From the NCBI GenBank assembly GCA_020025965.1, contig JAHHRG010000030.1, positions 1 to 23,378 on the forward strand: a stretch of 23,378 bases of DNA, given 5' to 3'. The position numbers and the translations under genes are program-made. Below the pieces are notes generated by a model. That model was not told where the DNA came from. It saw nothing but the letters and a program-made list of their open reading frames with translations, and ran no database searches. Source of the DNA: Sutterella sp. GTDB taxonomy: Bacteria > Pseudomonadota > Gammaproteobacteria > Burkholderiales > Burkholderiaceae_F. The stretch's first letter is position 1. Each line of letters opens with the position of its first letter. Shown piece by piece: positions 14,887-22,456 of this stretch.

Positions 14887-15453
14887 CTATTGATAATCAA
14901 CGAAAACGTTCATGGTACCCTTCACATCACCGGCTTCAACTACAGACCCGGGGCCTCCTTGAGTCTGTTCAATGCGGGCAACGAACGGAATACCGGCGTC
15001 CGGAGAGAGCGTATCGACGATGGGCACAGCATAGGGTGTATTCTCCCAAACTGGTAATTCTCCGGAATTAAAAAGCAGTCGTGTACCGCCTTGATCCTTA
15101 CCATGAATGACAGCTATGCCCGTATTTTTTGCAGCTGGTACTGCATCGTTTTTGAGAAGGCCATTCGCTACAGCACTACCAGCTACAAGAACCTGTTTAA
15201 TTTGGTTCTGATCGCATCCGGTAAAGCTAATCTTGAAAGGTTTCCACGCCGTACCGAGATTTTGTACGGTAATCGGGGCCCAGGTGCCCAAAGCCACTGT
15301 TTTACCGTCTGCCCCTTCAACAACCATCTGACAGGCAGATGTTACGACTTTGCCATCGAATTGAATAGCATCGGAAATGTTATGAGCCAACACGGTCCCG
15401 GCTGAAACAGAAGTTAGGGCTAAAGCCAGCGCCATTTTTGTCAACGTCTTCAT
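14887..15453 (-). CDS. Major fimbrial subunit, type 1 pilin family
   Basis: A 188-residue pilin subunit exported by Sec and polymerised by donor-strand exchange. The start at 15453 has AGGAG seven nt upstream. It gives the signal peptide MKTLTKMALALALTSVSA, ending VLA before HNISD. An in-frame TTG 30 nt further upstream is disfavoured. The mature part opens with IQFDGKVVTSAC, and C41 pairs by position with C80 (SFTGC), the classic pilin disulfide. The chain ends GTMNVFVDYQ, with the penultimate Tyr recognised by chaperones. As first gene of the operon, separated from the rest by hairpins, it is likely the most abundant product. Only one such subunit gene is present, so the shaft is probably a homopolymer with the adhesin at the tip. 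Confidence 0.92.
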   Translation of the reverse strand: MKTLTKMALALALTSVSAGTVLAHNISDAIQFDGKVVTSACQMVVEGADGKTVALGTWAPITVQNLGTAWKPFKISFTGCDQNQIKQVLVAGSAVANGLLKNDAVPAAKNTGIAVIHGKDQGGTRLLFNSGELPVWENTPYAVPIVDTLSPDAGIPFVARIEQTQGGPGSVVEAGDVKGTMNVFVDYQ

Positions 15454-15490
15454 ATCGACTCCTAATTTAGTGATATTAGACAACTAAAAC

Positions 15491-15535
15491 ACCTAAGAGC
15501 TCACACTGTTTCGTAAGACAATGTCGCTCTTAGGT
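15491..15535 (-). promoter_or_regulatory. Hairpin in the pilin leader
   Basis: ACCTAAGAGC (15491-15500) and GCTCTTAGGT (15526-15535) form a perfect 10-bp stem with a 25-nt loop, 38-82 nt upstream of the pilin ATG. It could stabilise the leader RNA, attenuate transcription or bind a regulator. On the + strand it is followed by TCTTTTT, so it could also stop + strand transcripts. Confidence 0.5.
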
Positions 15536-16349
15536 TCTTTTTCATCTTAATTAATTGAAGACTGGAGCACACCACGTCGCAATCGCATGAGGTACGAAAT
15601 TAGTAAATATCAGTTACGAAGTAAGGTTGTCTTTATCGTACATAAAGTGATTTCTCAAGGCAGAAAGGCTTATAGAATTGAAAATATTTTCCGAATAGCA
15701 CTAACTAATATCGTAGCAATTGTTTTTACCGTGAATATTATCTTTTTCTCTTAGAGAGTGAATTTCTTTTTCTCAAAAATTTCTAGAATGACAAATTTTG
15801 AACTTCCTAGTTTTCTTCATTTTTTTGTCGACATTTTCATTTAACTGTCGATCAGATCTACTCGATATACAACTGGTAACAAAATTAACGATTTTCATGC
15901 AACAGTAGATTATTGAATTGATTACCAAACTATTCTCCAAGACTGACTGTGCCGAGAGAATAAATGGGGCGTTCGTATTCTCTTCTGCAAGATGCGATAT
16001 TGTCGACACCGTCCGATTGCGTCTAGTGACGCCTGACAACGTCACACCTCTAAGGTCACACATCCTTTAACAAAAAATCTCTCGTTATTTGTCAATAAAC
16101 CTACTCGCCGTAAGGATTAAAACTTTTCTCACCAAGTTCATTTCCGGTTCCGTCAGACAAATCAAACTCGCACAAAAATTGACCGGCGGAAAACACTACG
16201 GGTACAAAATAAATAAGGAATTTCTTATTAAACGTCCGGATTCTTCCCCAACCTTCAAGTTGTATTTTGACAGAATCTAAACAGACTTTATTATGACCCT
16301 TTAAAAAACCATAAACACAGTATTGATTATCCCATTCTTAAGATAATCG
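15536..16349. other. AT-rich intergenic region without a convincing gene
   Basis: About 800 bp between the pilin leader and the aldehyde dehydrogenase remnant, visibly richer in A and T than its flanks. The longest open frames (96 codons on -, 63 codons on + from a TTG) lack sensible ribosome-binding sites and resemble no family I know. Small repeats are present: GTGACG (16026-16031) with CGTCAC (16040-16045), and GTCACAC at 16041 and 16055. I see no tRNA, transposase or clear terminal inverted repeats. It probably holds the fimbrial promoter region plus decayed or foreign DNA. Confidence 0.6.
15630..15658 (-). promoter_or_regulatory. Candidate pilin operon promoter
   Basis: On the - strand TTGAGA (15658-15653) is separated by 17 nt from TAAAGA (15635-15630), matching the sigma70 -35 box well and the -10 box only partly. 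Two TACGAA direct repeats (15593-15598 and 15615-15620) lie 22 bp apart just downstream, a two-turn spacing that would suit a regulator. All of this is pattern-based. Confidence 0.3.
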
Positions 16350-17428
16350 CAACTTTACCCGTTTTATCGGCCAATCTTTTCCACGAACCCGTCGGAGTTG
16401 TCGGTCAGATCGTCCCCCTGGAACTTCCCGCTCCTCATGGGGGGGCTTGGAAGATTGCCCCCGCTATCGCTGCGGGTAACGCCGTCGTTATCAAGTCTTC
16501 TTCAACGACACCGATTTCTCTTTTCGAACTCGGCAAGCTTATCAATCAAGTGGTGCCGGCCGATGTCGTCAACATCATCTCCGGTCGCGGTTCCGTCTCC
16601 GGTCAGGCCATGCTCGACAATCCGGGTTTTGACAAGCTCGCTTTCACGGGGTCCACTGAAATCGGCTACAACGTCGCCGAAGCAGCGGCCAAGTGCCTCA
16701 TTCCCGCCACTCTTGAATTAGGCGGCAAGTCCGCGAACATCGTCTTTGACGACGCTCAGATGGACAAGGCGATCGACGGCGCTATGATGGGCATTCTCTT
16801 TAATCAGGGTCAGGTCTGTTGCGCCGGCTCGCGTATCTTCGTTCAGGAAGGCATCTACGACGAATTCATCGCCAAGCTCGGCGCAGCCTTCGACAAAGTC
16901 AAAGTCGGCGATCCGACGGATCCCGCTACGCAAATGGGCGCTCAAATCAACGAACGTCATTTGAAGAAGATTTGCGACTATTGCGACATCGGCGTGAAGG
17001 AAGGCACTCGCGTCTTGGTCGGCGGCAAGCGTGCCTCTGACAAGGGAGCCTTCATGAAACCCACCCTCTTGGTCGACGTGACGAACGATATGCGCGTTGC
17101 TCAGGAAGAAATCTTTGGGCCGGTGGCTGTTGTCATTAAATTTAAGACCGAAGAAGAAGAAGTTGTCCGCATGGCCAACGATTCCGATTACGGTCTCGGC
17201 GGCGCCGTCTGGACCCGCGATATCAATCGTGCCCTTCGCGTTGCCCGCGATGTGAAAACCGGCCGCGTGTGGGTAAACACCTATAACGAACTTCCTGCTC
17301 ACGCTCCGTTCGGCGGCTATAAGAAGTCCGGTATCGGCCGCGAAACGCACAAGATGATGCTCGCTCACTACTCTCAGGTGAAGAACGTCTTCGTGTCGTT
17401 ACACGAAAAAACGAGCGGCTTCTACTAA
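16350..17428 (+). pseudogene. Aldehyde dehydrogenase remnant (5'-truncated, frameshifted)
   Basis: The last 350 or so codons of an NAD(P)-dependent aldehyde dehydrogenase of about 500 residues. Homology begins near TLPV...FHEPVGVVGQIVP and runs to KSGIGRETHKMMLAHYSQVKN and TSGFY, a tail like the AldB/ExaC/AcoD group. The catalytic region is intact: LELGGKS and FNQGQVCCAGSR, with the nucleophile Cys codon at 16817-16819. The first 140-150 residues are missing. The frame is open back to 16271 but has no ATG, GTG or TTG start before 16550. Extra bases in a C5 run (16414-16418) and a G7 run (16439-16445) move PWNFPLLM out of frame, so the conserved oxyanion Asn is lost. The frame is then restored. 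It should be inactive. Confidence 0.85.
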
Positions 17429-17480
17429 GCTAGGAATCCTTCGCGCGGACGATTATTTGCCCGTAAAGCTTAGAAAAGAC

Positions 17481-17519
17481 GAAAGGCTGTTTTTCCGATT
17501 CCGGGAAAGCAGCCTTTTT
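17481..17519 (+). terminator. Rho-independent terminator after the dehydrogenase remnant
   Basis: AAAGGCTG (17482-17489) pairs with CAGCCTTT (17510-17517). Inner TTTCC/GGAAA pairing extends the stem, and a T5 run ends it. It lies about 53 nt after the stop codon, a normal place for the original gene's terminator. Confidence 0.85.
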
Positions 17520-17553
17520 CATGTTAATCGCGATGTACCACTCGTCTTGCAGC

Positions 17554-17571
17554 AAAAAGGCGATCCTTTTT
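17554..17571. terminator. Small palindromic hairpin, possible terminator
   Basis: AAAAAGG and CCTTTTT flank a CGAT tetraloop. It lies 66 nt beyond the stop of the small - strand membrane gene and could end its transcript, but only two G-C pairs hold the stem. Confidence 0.3.
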
Positions 17572-17636
17572 CGATGATGGATTCCGTTATCCCGGAGATT
17601 AAGAGTTACCGGTAAGACGTTGGGAACTTTTTGGAT

Positions 17637-17927
17637 TTATTCGCTCTTTCGTTCATCTTGCTCGCCTTTCGCACACATCACGAGCAACACCACAACGATA
17701 ACGAGTCCGATAAGAATCACCAAAGATGCAGTATTCTCAGCCGCCGCAGCCAAAAGACCGGCTGCCATGGCAATGAGGAACACGGCCGCACAGGCCGAAA
17801 GAATGAAACCGGCAAACTGCGCTACAAGGCTGATGAAAAAGCCCAGTACGCCGAAAACCACGGACAAGACGGCACCGAGGATCTTCATACCGAAGAATAA
17901 AAAGAGAAGTCCGAGAAGGAGTTCCAT
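17637..17927 (-). CDS. Small hydrophobic membrane protein, unknown function
   Basis: A 96-residue protein made almost entirely of hydrophobic helices: about residues 1-33, 36-62 and 67-84, with a short charged tail (KGEQDERKSE). AGGTG lies six nt before the ATG, and a TATAAT box lies 26 nt upstream, so it looks like a real gene with its own promoter. No family is recognised. It is separated from phoR by the phoR terminator and is convergent with the dehydrogenase remnant. The repeated Gly/Ala-rich helices suggest a helical-hairpin membrane protein. Any link to phosphate regulation is unsupported apart from proximity. Confidence 0.65.
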   Translation of the reverse strand: MELLLGLLFLFFGMKILGAVLSVVFGVLGFFISLVAQFAGFILSACAAVFLIAMAAGLLAAAAENTASLVILIGLVIVVVLLVMCAKGEQDERKSE

Positions 17928-17952
17928 AGATCACCTCAACACCTATATTTCC

Positions 17953-17958
17953 ATTATA
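17953..17958 (-). promoter_or_regulatory. -10 box of the small membrane protein gene
   Basis: A perfect TATAAT on the - strand, 26 nt before the ATG. TTGTTT 15 nt upstream is a poor -35 box and overlaps the T-rich end of the phoR terminator. The element sits inside a short inverted repeat (CCTAT ... ATAGG, 17942-17960). Confidence 0.45.
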
Positions 17959-17973
17959 GGACTTCTCCATAAG

Positions 17974-18003
17974 AAACAAAACGGACGGCTATTCCGCCGT
18001 CCG
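17974..18003 (-). terminator. Terminator of the pst-pho operon
   Basis: CGGACGGC (17982-17989) and GCCGTCCG (17996-18003) form a perfect 8-bp GC-rich stem with a 6-nt loop. On the - strand TTTTGTTTCTT follows. It lies 32 nt after the phoR stop. Confidence 0.85.
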
Positions 18004-18035
18004 CCGGCTTCTTAAAAACGCTTTTGCCCGTCGCG

Positions 18036-19262
18036 TTATCCGTTAATTGTCGAGACAATCTGCGATTGCTTAAAGTAAAACGCAAAGGACGAGCCCTCAC
18101 CCGGCGTTGATTCCACCCGCAGTTCGCCGTGGTTTCGTCTCAGAATGTGCTTGACGATCGCCAGTCCCAAGCCCGTGCCCCCTGTCGCCCTCGCCCGGCT
18201 TTTATCGACACGGAAGAATCTTTCAGTCAGACGAGGAATATGTTCGGGAGCAATGCCGATCCCCGTATCTGTCACGACAAAGACCGCACCGGTCCCCTGT
18301 CGTTTCCATTCAATTGAGATCTTTCCCCGATCGGGCGTATATCTAACGGCGTTACTGACTATATTAAGACAGGCGCATCGGATTTCATCCGGAAACCCGA
18401 TCAAAGCGATCCGTTCACAATGGCATTCGAAGGTGTGACGCCCTCCCGAGAGTGCTTTGCCTTCCTGAAGGACGTCTTCAATCAGACGGGACATCACGAT
18501 GATCTCCGGTTCTTCGAGCTTTTGATCGTCCTTATTTTCCAGTTTGGCGAGCATTAAAAGATCGTCGGTCAGATTCTGCATCCGTGCGGTCTGTTCACGC
18601 ATCAAAGCGACCTGATGTTCCCGCACCGCCGGAGGCAACTCCTCATCGGCATAGTCGAGAAAACCGGCGATCACGGTTAAAGGCGTTCTCAGTTCATGGG
18701 AGACATTGGCGACGAAGTCACGACGCATATCTTCGAGTCGTCGCTTTTCCGTCACGTCTCGAGTCACCAAAATCGTGTGTCGAATATCCGGTGAAACGAT
18801 CGACACCTCCAGGACTCGTCGGTCCTCTTCCGTTTGTAGTAAAAAACTTTCGTCAAAACGGCGTTTTGCCATCCAACGTTTGAGATTGGTTTCACCGACA
18901 CAGGCAAAGAAATCGAGCCCGACATGCTTCATCGTGAGGTTTAAATCCTTGGTCGCCGCGGAATTGCCCCATTCGATGCGGTTTTCTTCGCCGAGAATCA
19001 CCACACCTTCCGGCAACAGTTCCAAGGTCTGCCGATAACGAAAGTCGCGCGCAGCGAGTCTCTCCTCCAACTTTCGTTCTTCTTCCGTTAAGAGGCGGCC
19101 CACGTAAAGCGCCGGCGCCGTCATCAGTGCGATACCGACGGTAAAAATAAAAAGCGCCTTGTCGTCTTCATCCAGGAGCCATAAAACGGCCGCCGCGAGG
19201 GTCACCAACAATTGCCCGATCACGACGGCCAAACTCAACGTTTTGGCATTAGGCATCGTCAT
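18036..19262 (-). CDS. phoR: Phosphate regulon sensor histidine kinase PhoR
   Basis: A 408-residue inner-membrane sensor kinase that phosphorylates PhoB under phosphate limitation and dephosphorylates it when phosphate is plentiful, under control of Pst-PhoU. Two N-terminal membrane helices (about 9-30 and 37-55) are followed by a PAS-like domain (LPEGVVILGEENRIEWGN). The HisKA box FVANVSHELRTPLT has H189, and the ATPase domain has NIVSNAVRYTP, DTGIGIAPEHI and GGTGLGLAIVKH. There is no large periplasmic sensor domain, as is normal for PhoR. The ATG overlaps the phoB stop by 4 nt. It is the last gene of the operon and is followed by a terminator. Confidence 0.93.
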   Translation of the reverse strand: MTMPNAKTLSLAVVIGQLLVTLAAAVLWLLDEDDKALFIFTVGIALMTAPALYVGRLLTEEERKLEERLAARDFRYRQTLELLPEGVVILGEENRIEWGNSAATKDLNLTMKHVGLDFFACVGETNLKRWMAKRRFDESFLLQTEEDRRVLEVSIVSPDIRHTILVTRDVTEKRRLEDMRRDFVANVSHELRTPLTVIAGFLDYADEELPPAVREHQVALMREQTARMQNLTDDLLMLAKLENKDDQKLEEPEIIVMSRLIEDVLQEGKALSGGRHTFECHCERIALIGFPDEIRCACLNIVSNAVRYTPDRGKISIEWKRQGTGAVFVVTDTGIGIAPEHIPRLTERFFRVDKSRARATGGTGLGLAIVKHILRRNHGELRVESTPGEGSSFAFYFKQSQIVSTING

Positions 19263-19969
19263 TTTTCTTCATAACGGAATCGATAACCGACACCGCGCAC
19301 GGTTTCCAAGAGGTTTTCGGCGGCTGTCCCCGACAGTGCTTTTCTGAGCCGCAGCATATGCACGTCCACCGTTCGTACGTCCACAATCTGATTACCCCAG
19401 ACGGCGTTTAATACCTGAGAACGGCTCAAAACGCGCCCCGGGTGTTTGGCAAACAAATGCAATAAACGGAATTCCTTCACGGACAGCTTCAGCGGCTCCC
19501 CGTTGACGGTCGCCTCGAAACGCGCTTCATCCAAGACAAGCGGTCCGCGTACGATCCGCCCCGCCTCTTCGTCAGGAATCTCGTTCAAAAGAGCCGTCAC
19601 CTTATTGCGACGTAGAACGGCCCGAATACGAGCGATGAGCTCTCTCGGTAAGAACGGTTTCACCACATAGTCGTCGGCGCCGGATTCGAGGCCCTCCACC
19701 CGATCGATCTCGTCGCCCCGAGCGGTGAGCATGATGACGGGATAATCGCGACTCGTCTCGTCACGCTTCAGGCGGTTCAGCCAATCGAAACCCGACCCGT
19801 CGGGCAGCATCACATCGAGCAATATCAGATCGGGCTTTGTCTGACGAATGAGCCTGCCGGCTTCGTCTAGCGAGCCCGCCTTCACCGTGCGCCAGTTCTC
19901 TTTTTCGCAAATGAAACTCAGCAATTCCCGAATAGCCGTTTCATCTTCAACAATCATCACCGACACCAT
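19259..19969 (-). CDS. phoB: Phosphate regulon response regulator PhoB
   Basis: A 236-residue OmpR/PhoB-type response regulator. The receiver domain has acidic E8-D9, the phosphoacceptor D52 (LILLDVMLPDGSGFDW), a conserved Thr in IMLTARGDE and the Lys of DDYVVKPFLPREL. The winged-helix DNA-binding domain shows LSVKEFRLLHLFAKHPGRVL, SQVLNAVWG and VDVHMLRLRKAL, ending VRGVGYRF. GAGGT lies eight nt before the ATG. It is separated from phoU by 58 nt, the largest gap in this operon, in which I find no convincing Pho box. It is translationally coupled to phoR downstream. Confidence 0.95.
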   Translation of the reverse strand: MVSVMIVEDETAIRELLSFICEKENWRTVKAGSLDEAGRLIRQTKPDLILLDVMLPDGSGFDWLNRLKRDETSRDYPVIMLTARGDEIDRVEGLESGADDYVVKPFLPRELIARIRAVLRRNKVTALLNEIPDEEAGRIVRGPLVLDEARFEATVNGEPLKLSVKEFRLLHLFAKHPGRVLSRSQVLNAVWGNQIVDVRTVDVHMLRLRKALSGTAAENLLETVRGVGYRFRYEEK

Positions 19970-20027
19970 GGGAGCGACCTCACTTATGTGGAAATTCCGT
20001 CATTGGAAGCCAAAGTATATTCTCCTT

Positions 20028-20759
20028 CTATCGCTCGGAAACCACTGTCTCACTGAGGTTTACATCTATTTTCATAGCATTTGGCAAAGGTTTTTCATGG
20101 CGAATGTCCGCACCTTCGACAATGTAAATCACAGCTTCCGCAATATTGGTCGTATGGTCGCCCACGCGCTCGAGCGACCGTGCAATCTGATTGAGTCCCA
20201 AGGCGCCTGTTAAGGATCGCGGGTTCTCCAACATGTGCGTAATGAGGCTTCTCACCGTGGTTTTGAAGACGTTGTCGATCTGTTCGTCACGTTGGATAAC
20301 GACTCTCGCCGTCGCAGTATCGCGTTCAATCAAAGCGTCGAGTACATCGCCGATCATGCTCCCGACCGTCACCAAGGCCATGGCAATCGTCGAACGGTTG
20401 GCAAGCACCGCCTCGTCCAAGCTCTTCAGATATTCCACCGCTTGCGCCATATTGCGGATTTCATCTCCCATACGCTCCAAATCGACTGACATGCGGTCCA
20501 AAGCGAGAAGCAAACGCAAATCCACGGCCGACGGCTGAAACCTTGCCAGAATTTGTTCGACTCTTGATGCGATTCGTACTTCTTCCCCGTTTATTTCCGC
20601 GTCTTCCAATCGAATCTTGCGAGCTTCCGCCCGATCGATATCCGTGAGAACATGCGTAAATCGCTCCAGCTGTCTCAGTATGTGTTTGCCCATCAAAACG
20701 AGGTCTTCCTGAACCGAAGACAACTCTTTGTCAAAGCTCTGCAAAATATGCTCTTGCAT
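20028..20759 (-). CDS. phoU: Phosphate signalling protein PhoU
   Basis: A 243-residue all-helical protein made of two similar PhoU repeats. It links PstSCAB activity to PhoR and holds the Pho response down when phosphate is sufficient. Typical segments are FDKELSSVQEDLVLMGKHI, RPSAVDLRLLLALDRMSVDLERMGDE-type helices (here beginning FQPSAVDL), and DQIARSLERVGDHTTNIAEA-like text (here LNQIARSLERVGDHTTNIAE). The acidic ExxxD motifs that bind metal in the family are present in both repeats. GGAG lies six to nine nt before the ATG, and pstB ends 11 nt upstream. Confidence 0.95.
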   Translation of the reverse strand: MQEHILQSFDKELSSVQEDLVLMGKHILRQLERFTHVLTDIDRAEARKIRLEDAEINGEEVRIASRVEQILARFQPSAVDLRLLLALDRMSVDLERMGDEIRNMAQAVEYLKSLDEAVLANRSTIAMALVTVGSMIGDVLDALIERDTATARVVIQRDEQIDNVFKTTVRSLITHMLENPRSLTGALGLNQIARSLERVGDHTTNIAEAVIYIVEGADIRHEKPLPNAMKIDVNLSETVVSER

Positions 20760-20770
20760 TCTTTTTCTCC

Positions 20771-21586
20771 TTAGCCGAATCGACCGGTGATGTAGTCCTC
20801 GGTGGCTTTTTCACGAGGATGCGTAAAGATATCGGCAGTTTTGCCGGATTCGATAAGTTCGCCCAAGTACAGAAAGGCGGTATAGTCCGATACGCGCGCC
20901 GCCTGCTGCATACTGTGCGTCACAATGACAACGGTGTAATCGGACTTCAGTTCTTCAATCAAATCCTCGATCTTGGCGGTTGAAATCGGATCAAGTGCCG
21001 AACAGGGTTCGTCAAGGAGCAAGACTTCCGGCTTCACCGCAATTCCTCTGGCAATACAGAGTCGTTGCTGTTGTCCCCCGGAAAGACTGGTGCCCAACTG
21101 ATCGAGTTTGTCGGCAACGTCTTTCCACAACGCCGCCTTTTTGAGGGCCCATTCGACGCGATCGTCAAGTTCAGCCTTCGAAACACGCTCACGCAAGCGG
21201 ATCCCGTAGGCAATGTTGTCGTAAATACTCATCGGAAACGGCGTCGGACGCTGGAAGACCATCCCCACGCGGCTTCGCAAATCGATTTCGTCAACCTTGG
21301 GACCGAGAATGTTTTCGCCGTCGATAATCACCTCGCCTTCCGCACGCTGCCCCGGGTAAAGCGTGTACATTCTGTTGAGCACTCGCAAAAGCGTCGATTT
21401 GCCGCAACCCGACGGACCGATAAAGGCTGTCACACAACCTTCGGGGATCGTAAGAGAGACGTCTTTGATGGCGTGAAAGTCGCCGTAATAGACATTGAGA
21501 TGATTGACCTCGATCTTCGGATTCGGGCCAGATTCGCTTGAAGGCGAAGTCGAGGAATTTTCAAGATTGTTAGACATAGTTATCAT
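20771..21586 (-). CDS. pstB: Phosphate ABC transporter ATP-binding protein PstB
   Basis: A 271-residue ATPase that powers phosphate import through PstA-PstC. Walker A is GPSGCGKST (about 57-65). The Q-loop is VFQRPTPFPMSIYDNIAYG, the signature is LSGGQQQR (168-175), Walker B is LLLDEP with catalytic E193, and the switch His is H224 (VTHSMQQAARVSDY). The family-typical CSALDPIS follows Walker B. The N-terminus carries an extra Ser/Asn/Pro-rich stretch of about 20 residues before KIEVNHLNVYYG. The start at 21586 is used, but ATG 21577 is equally possible. pstA ends 15 nt upstream. Confidence 0.96.
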   Translation of the reverse strand: MITMSNNLENSSTSPSSESGPNPKIEVNHLNVYYGDFHAIKDVSLTIPEGCVTAFIGPSGCGKSTLLRVLNRMYTLYPGQRAEGEVIIDGENILGPKVDEIDLRSRVGMVFQRPTPFPMSIYDNIAYGIRLRERVSKAELDDRVEWALKKAALWKDVADKLDQLGTSLSGGQQQRLCIARGIAVKPEVLLLDEPCSALDPISTAKIEDLIEELKSDYTVVIVTHSMQQAARVSDYTAFLYLGELIESGKTADIFTHPREKATEDYITGRFG

Positions 21587-21601
21587 TTGAATTACTTTTT
21601 C

Positions 21602-22456
21602 CTAGCGAGAACGGCGACGTTCGCGGAGAATGATCGCAGCAAGGCTCATCAAGAAAACAAGCGAGACGAGAACGAGAGAAGTGCCGTACTGCAGAGGTCT
21701 TGTTACCTCGATGTTTGTCCCGGCCGTGGCAAGAACGTAGACGTGATACGGCAAAGCCATGACCGGTTCGAGGAAACTCAAGCCCTCTTTGGGACTGAAG
21801 AACACGCTCCCCGTGTACATGATTGCCGCCGTTTCACCGGCCGCTCGCGAAAGAGCCAGAATCGACCCCGTCAGAATGCCGGGCAGTGCGTTGGGTAAAA
21901 TCACTTTCACGATGGTTTCGCGACGCGTGGCGCCCAAGGCAAGTGAGGCTTCACGCCAGGCTTGCGGCACTTGTTTCAATGCACTTTCCGTCGTATTGAT
22001 AATGATTGGGAGCGAGAGAATCGCCAGTGTCAGAACGCCCGACAGGAGACTCACGCCAAGGCCGCAGAAAACCACAAAAAAGGTAAGCCCGAAGAGCCCG
22101 AAAACGATCGAGGGGACACCCGCGAGGTTCGCGATCGAGAGGCGGATCACCGTTATCATCGGAGATTCGCTTTGGTACTCGTTCAAGTAAATGGCACTCG
22201 CGACTCCCAAGGGCAGCGCAATCACCAACGCTCCGAGCGCCAGAGCAAAGGTCCCGATCATGCAGGGCCAGATCCCGCCCTCGCTCATCATGTTGCGCGG
22301 AGCTTCGGTGAGAAACTCCCAATTGAGAGCCGGCCAGGCATTCACAAGAATCACGCCCAGCATTCCAATGAGCGAAAACACACAGAGAACGGTGGCCAAC
22401 CTCATTACGAAGAAGCCTGCAAGTCCGGCCAAAATTCGAGACAGTCGACTTTTCAT
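21602..22456 (-). CDS. pstA: Phosphate ABC transporter permease PstA
   Basis: A 284-residue inner-membrane permease with six predicted hydrophobic helices. Features typical of PstA include LPLGVASAIYLNEYQ, NLAGVPSIVFGLFGLTFFV and the cytoplasmic coupling motif EASLALGATRRETIVKVILP. LSRAAGETAAIMYTG follows. The start ATG 22456 overlaps the pstC stop by 1 nt (TGATG) and has AAGG upstream, so it is preferred to the in-frame start at 22495, which would lie inside pstC. It pairs with PstC to form the phosphate channel. Confidence 0.95.
   Translation of the reverse strand: MKSRLSRILAGLAGFFVMRLATVLCVFSLIGMLGVILVNAWPALNWEFLTEAPRNMMSEGGIWPCMIGTFALALGALVIALPLGVASAIYLNEYQSESPMITVIRLSIANLAGVPSIVFGLFGLTFFVVFCGLGVSLLSGVLTLAILSLPIIINTTESALKQVPQAWREASLALGATRRETIVKVILPNALPGILTGSILALSRAAGETAAIMYTGSVFFSPKEGLSFLEPVMALPYHVYVLATAGTNIEVTRPLQYGTSLVLVSLVFLMSLAAIILRERRRSR

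Noticed and set aside
15478..15483. Longer pilin start at TTG 15483
   Set aside because: The ATG at 15453 has AGGAG at ideal spacing and begins a normal signal peptide. The upstream extension would spoil it.
15773..16063. A 96-codon open frame on - in the AT-rich region
   Set aside because: The AGG directly abuts the start codon, so spacing is wrong, and the protein has no recognisable feature.
16089..16280. A 63-codon open frame on + before the dehydrogenase remnant, basic product
   Set aside because: It needs a TTG start without a Shine-Dalgarno sequence and matches no known family. It could be a decayed fragment but cannot be supported.
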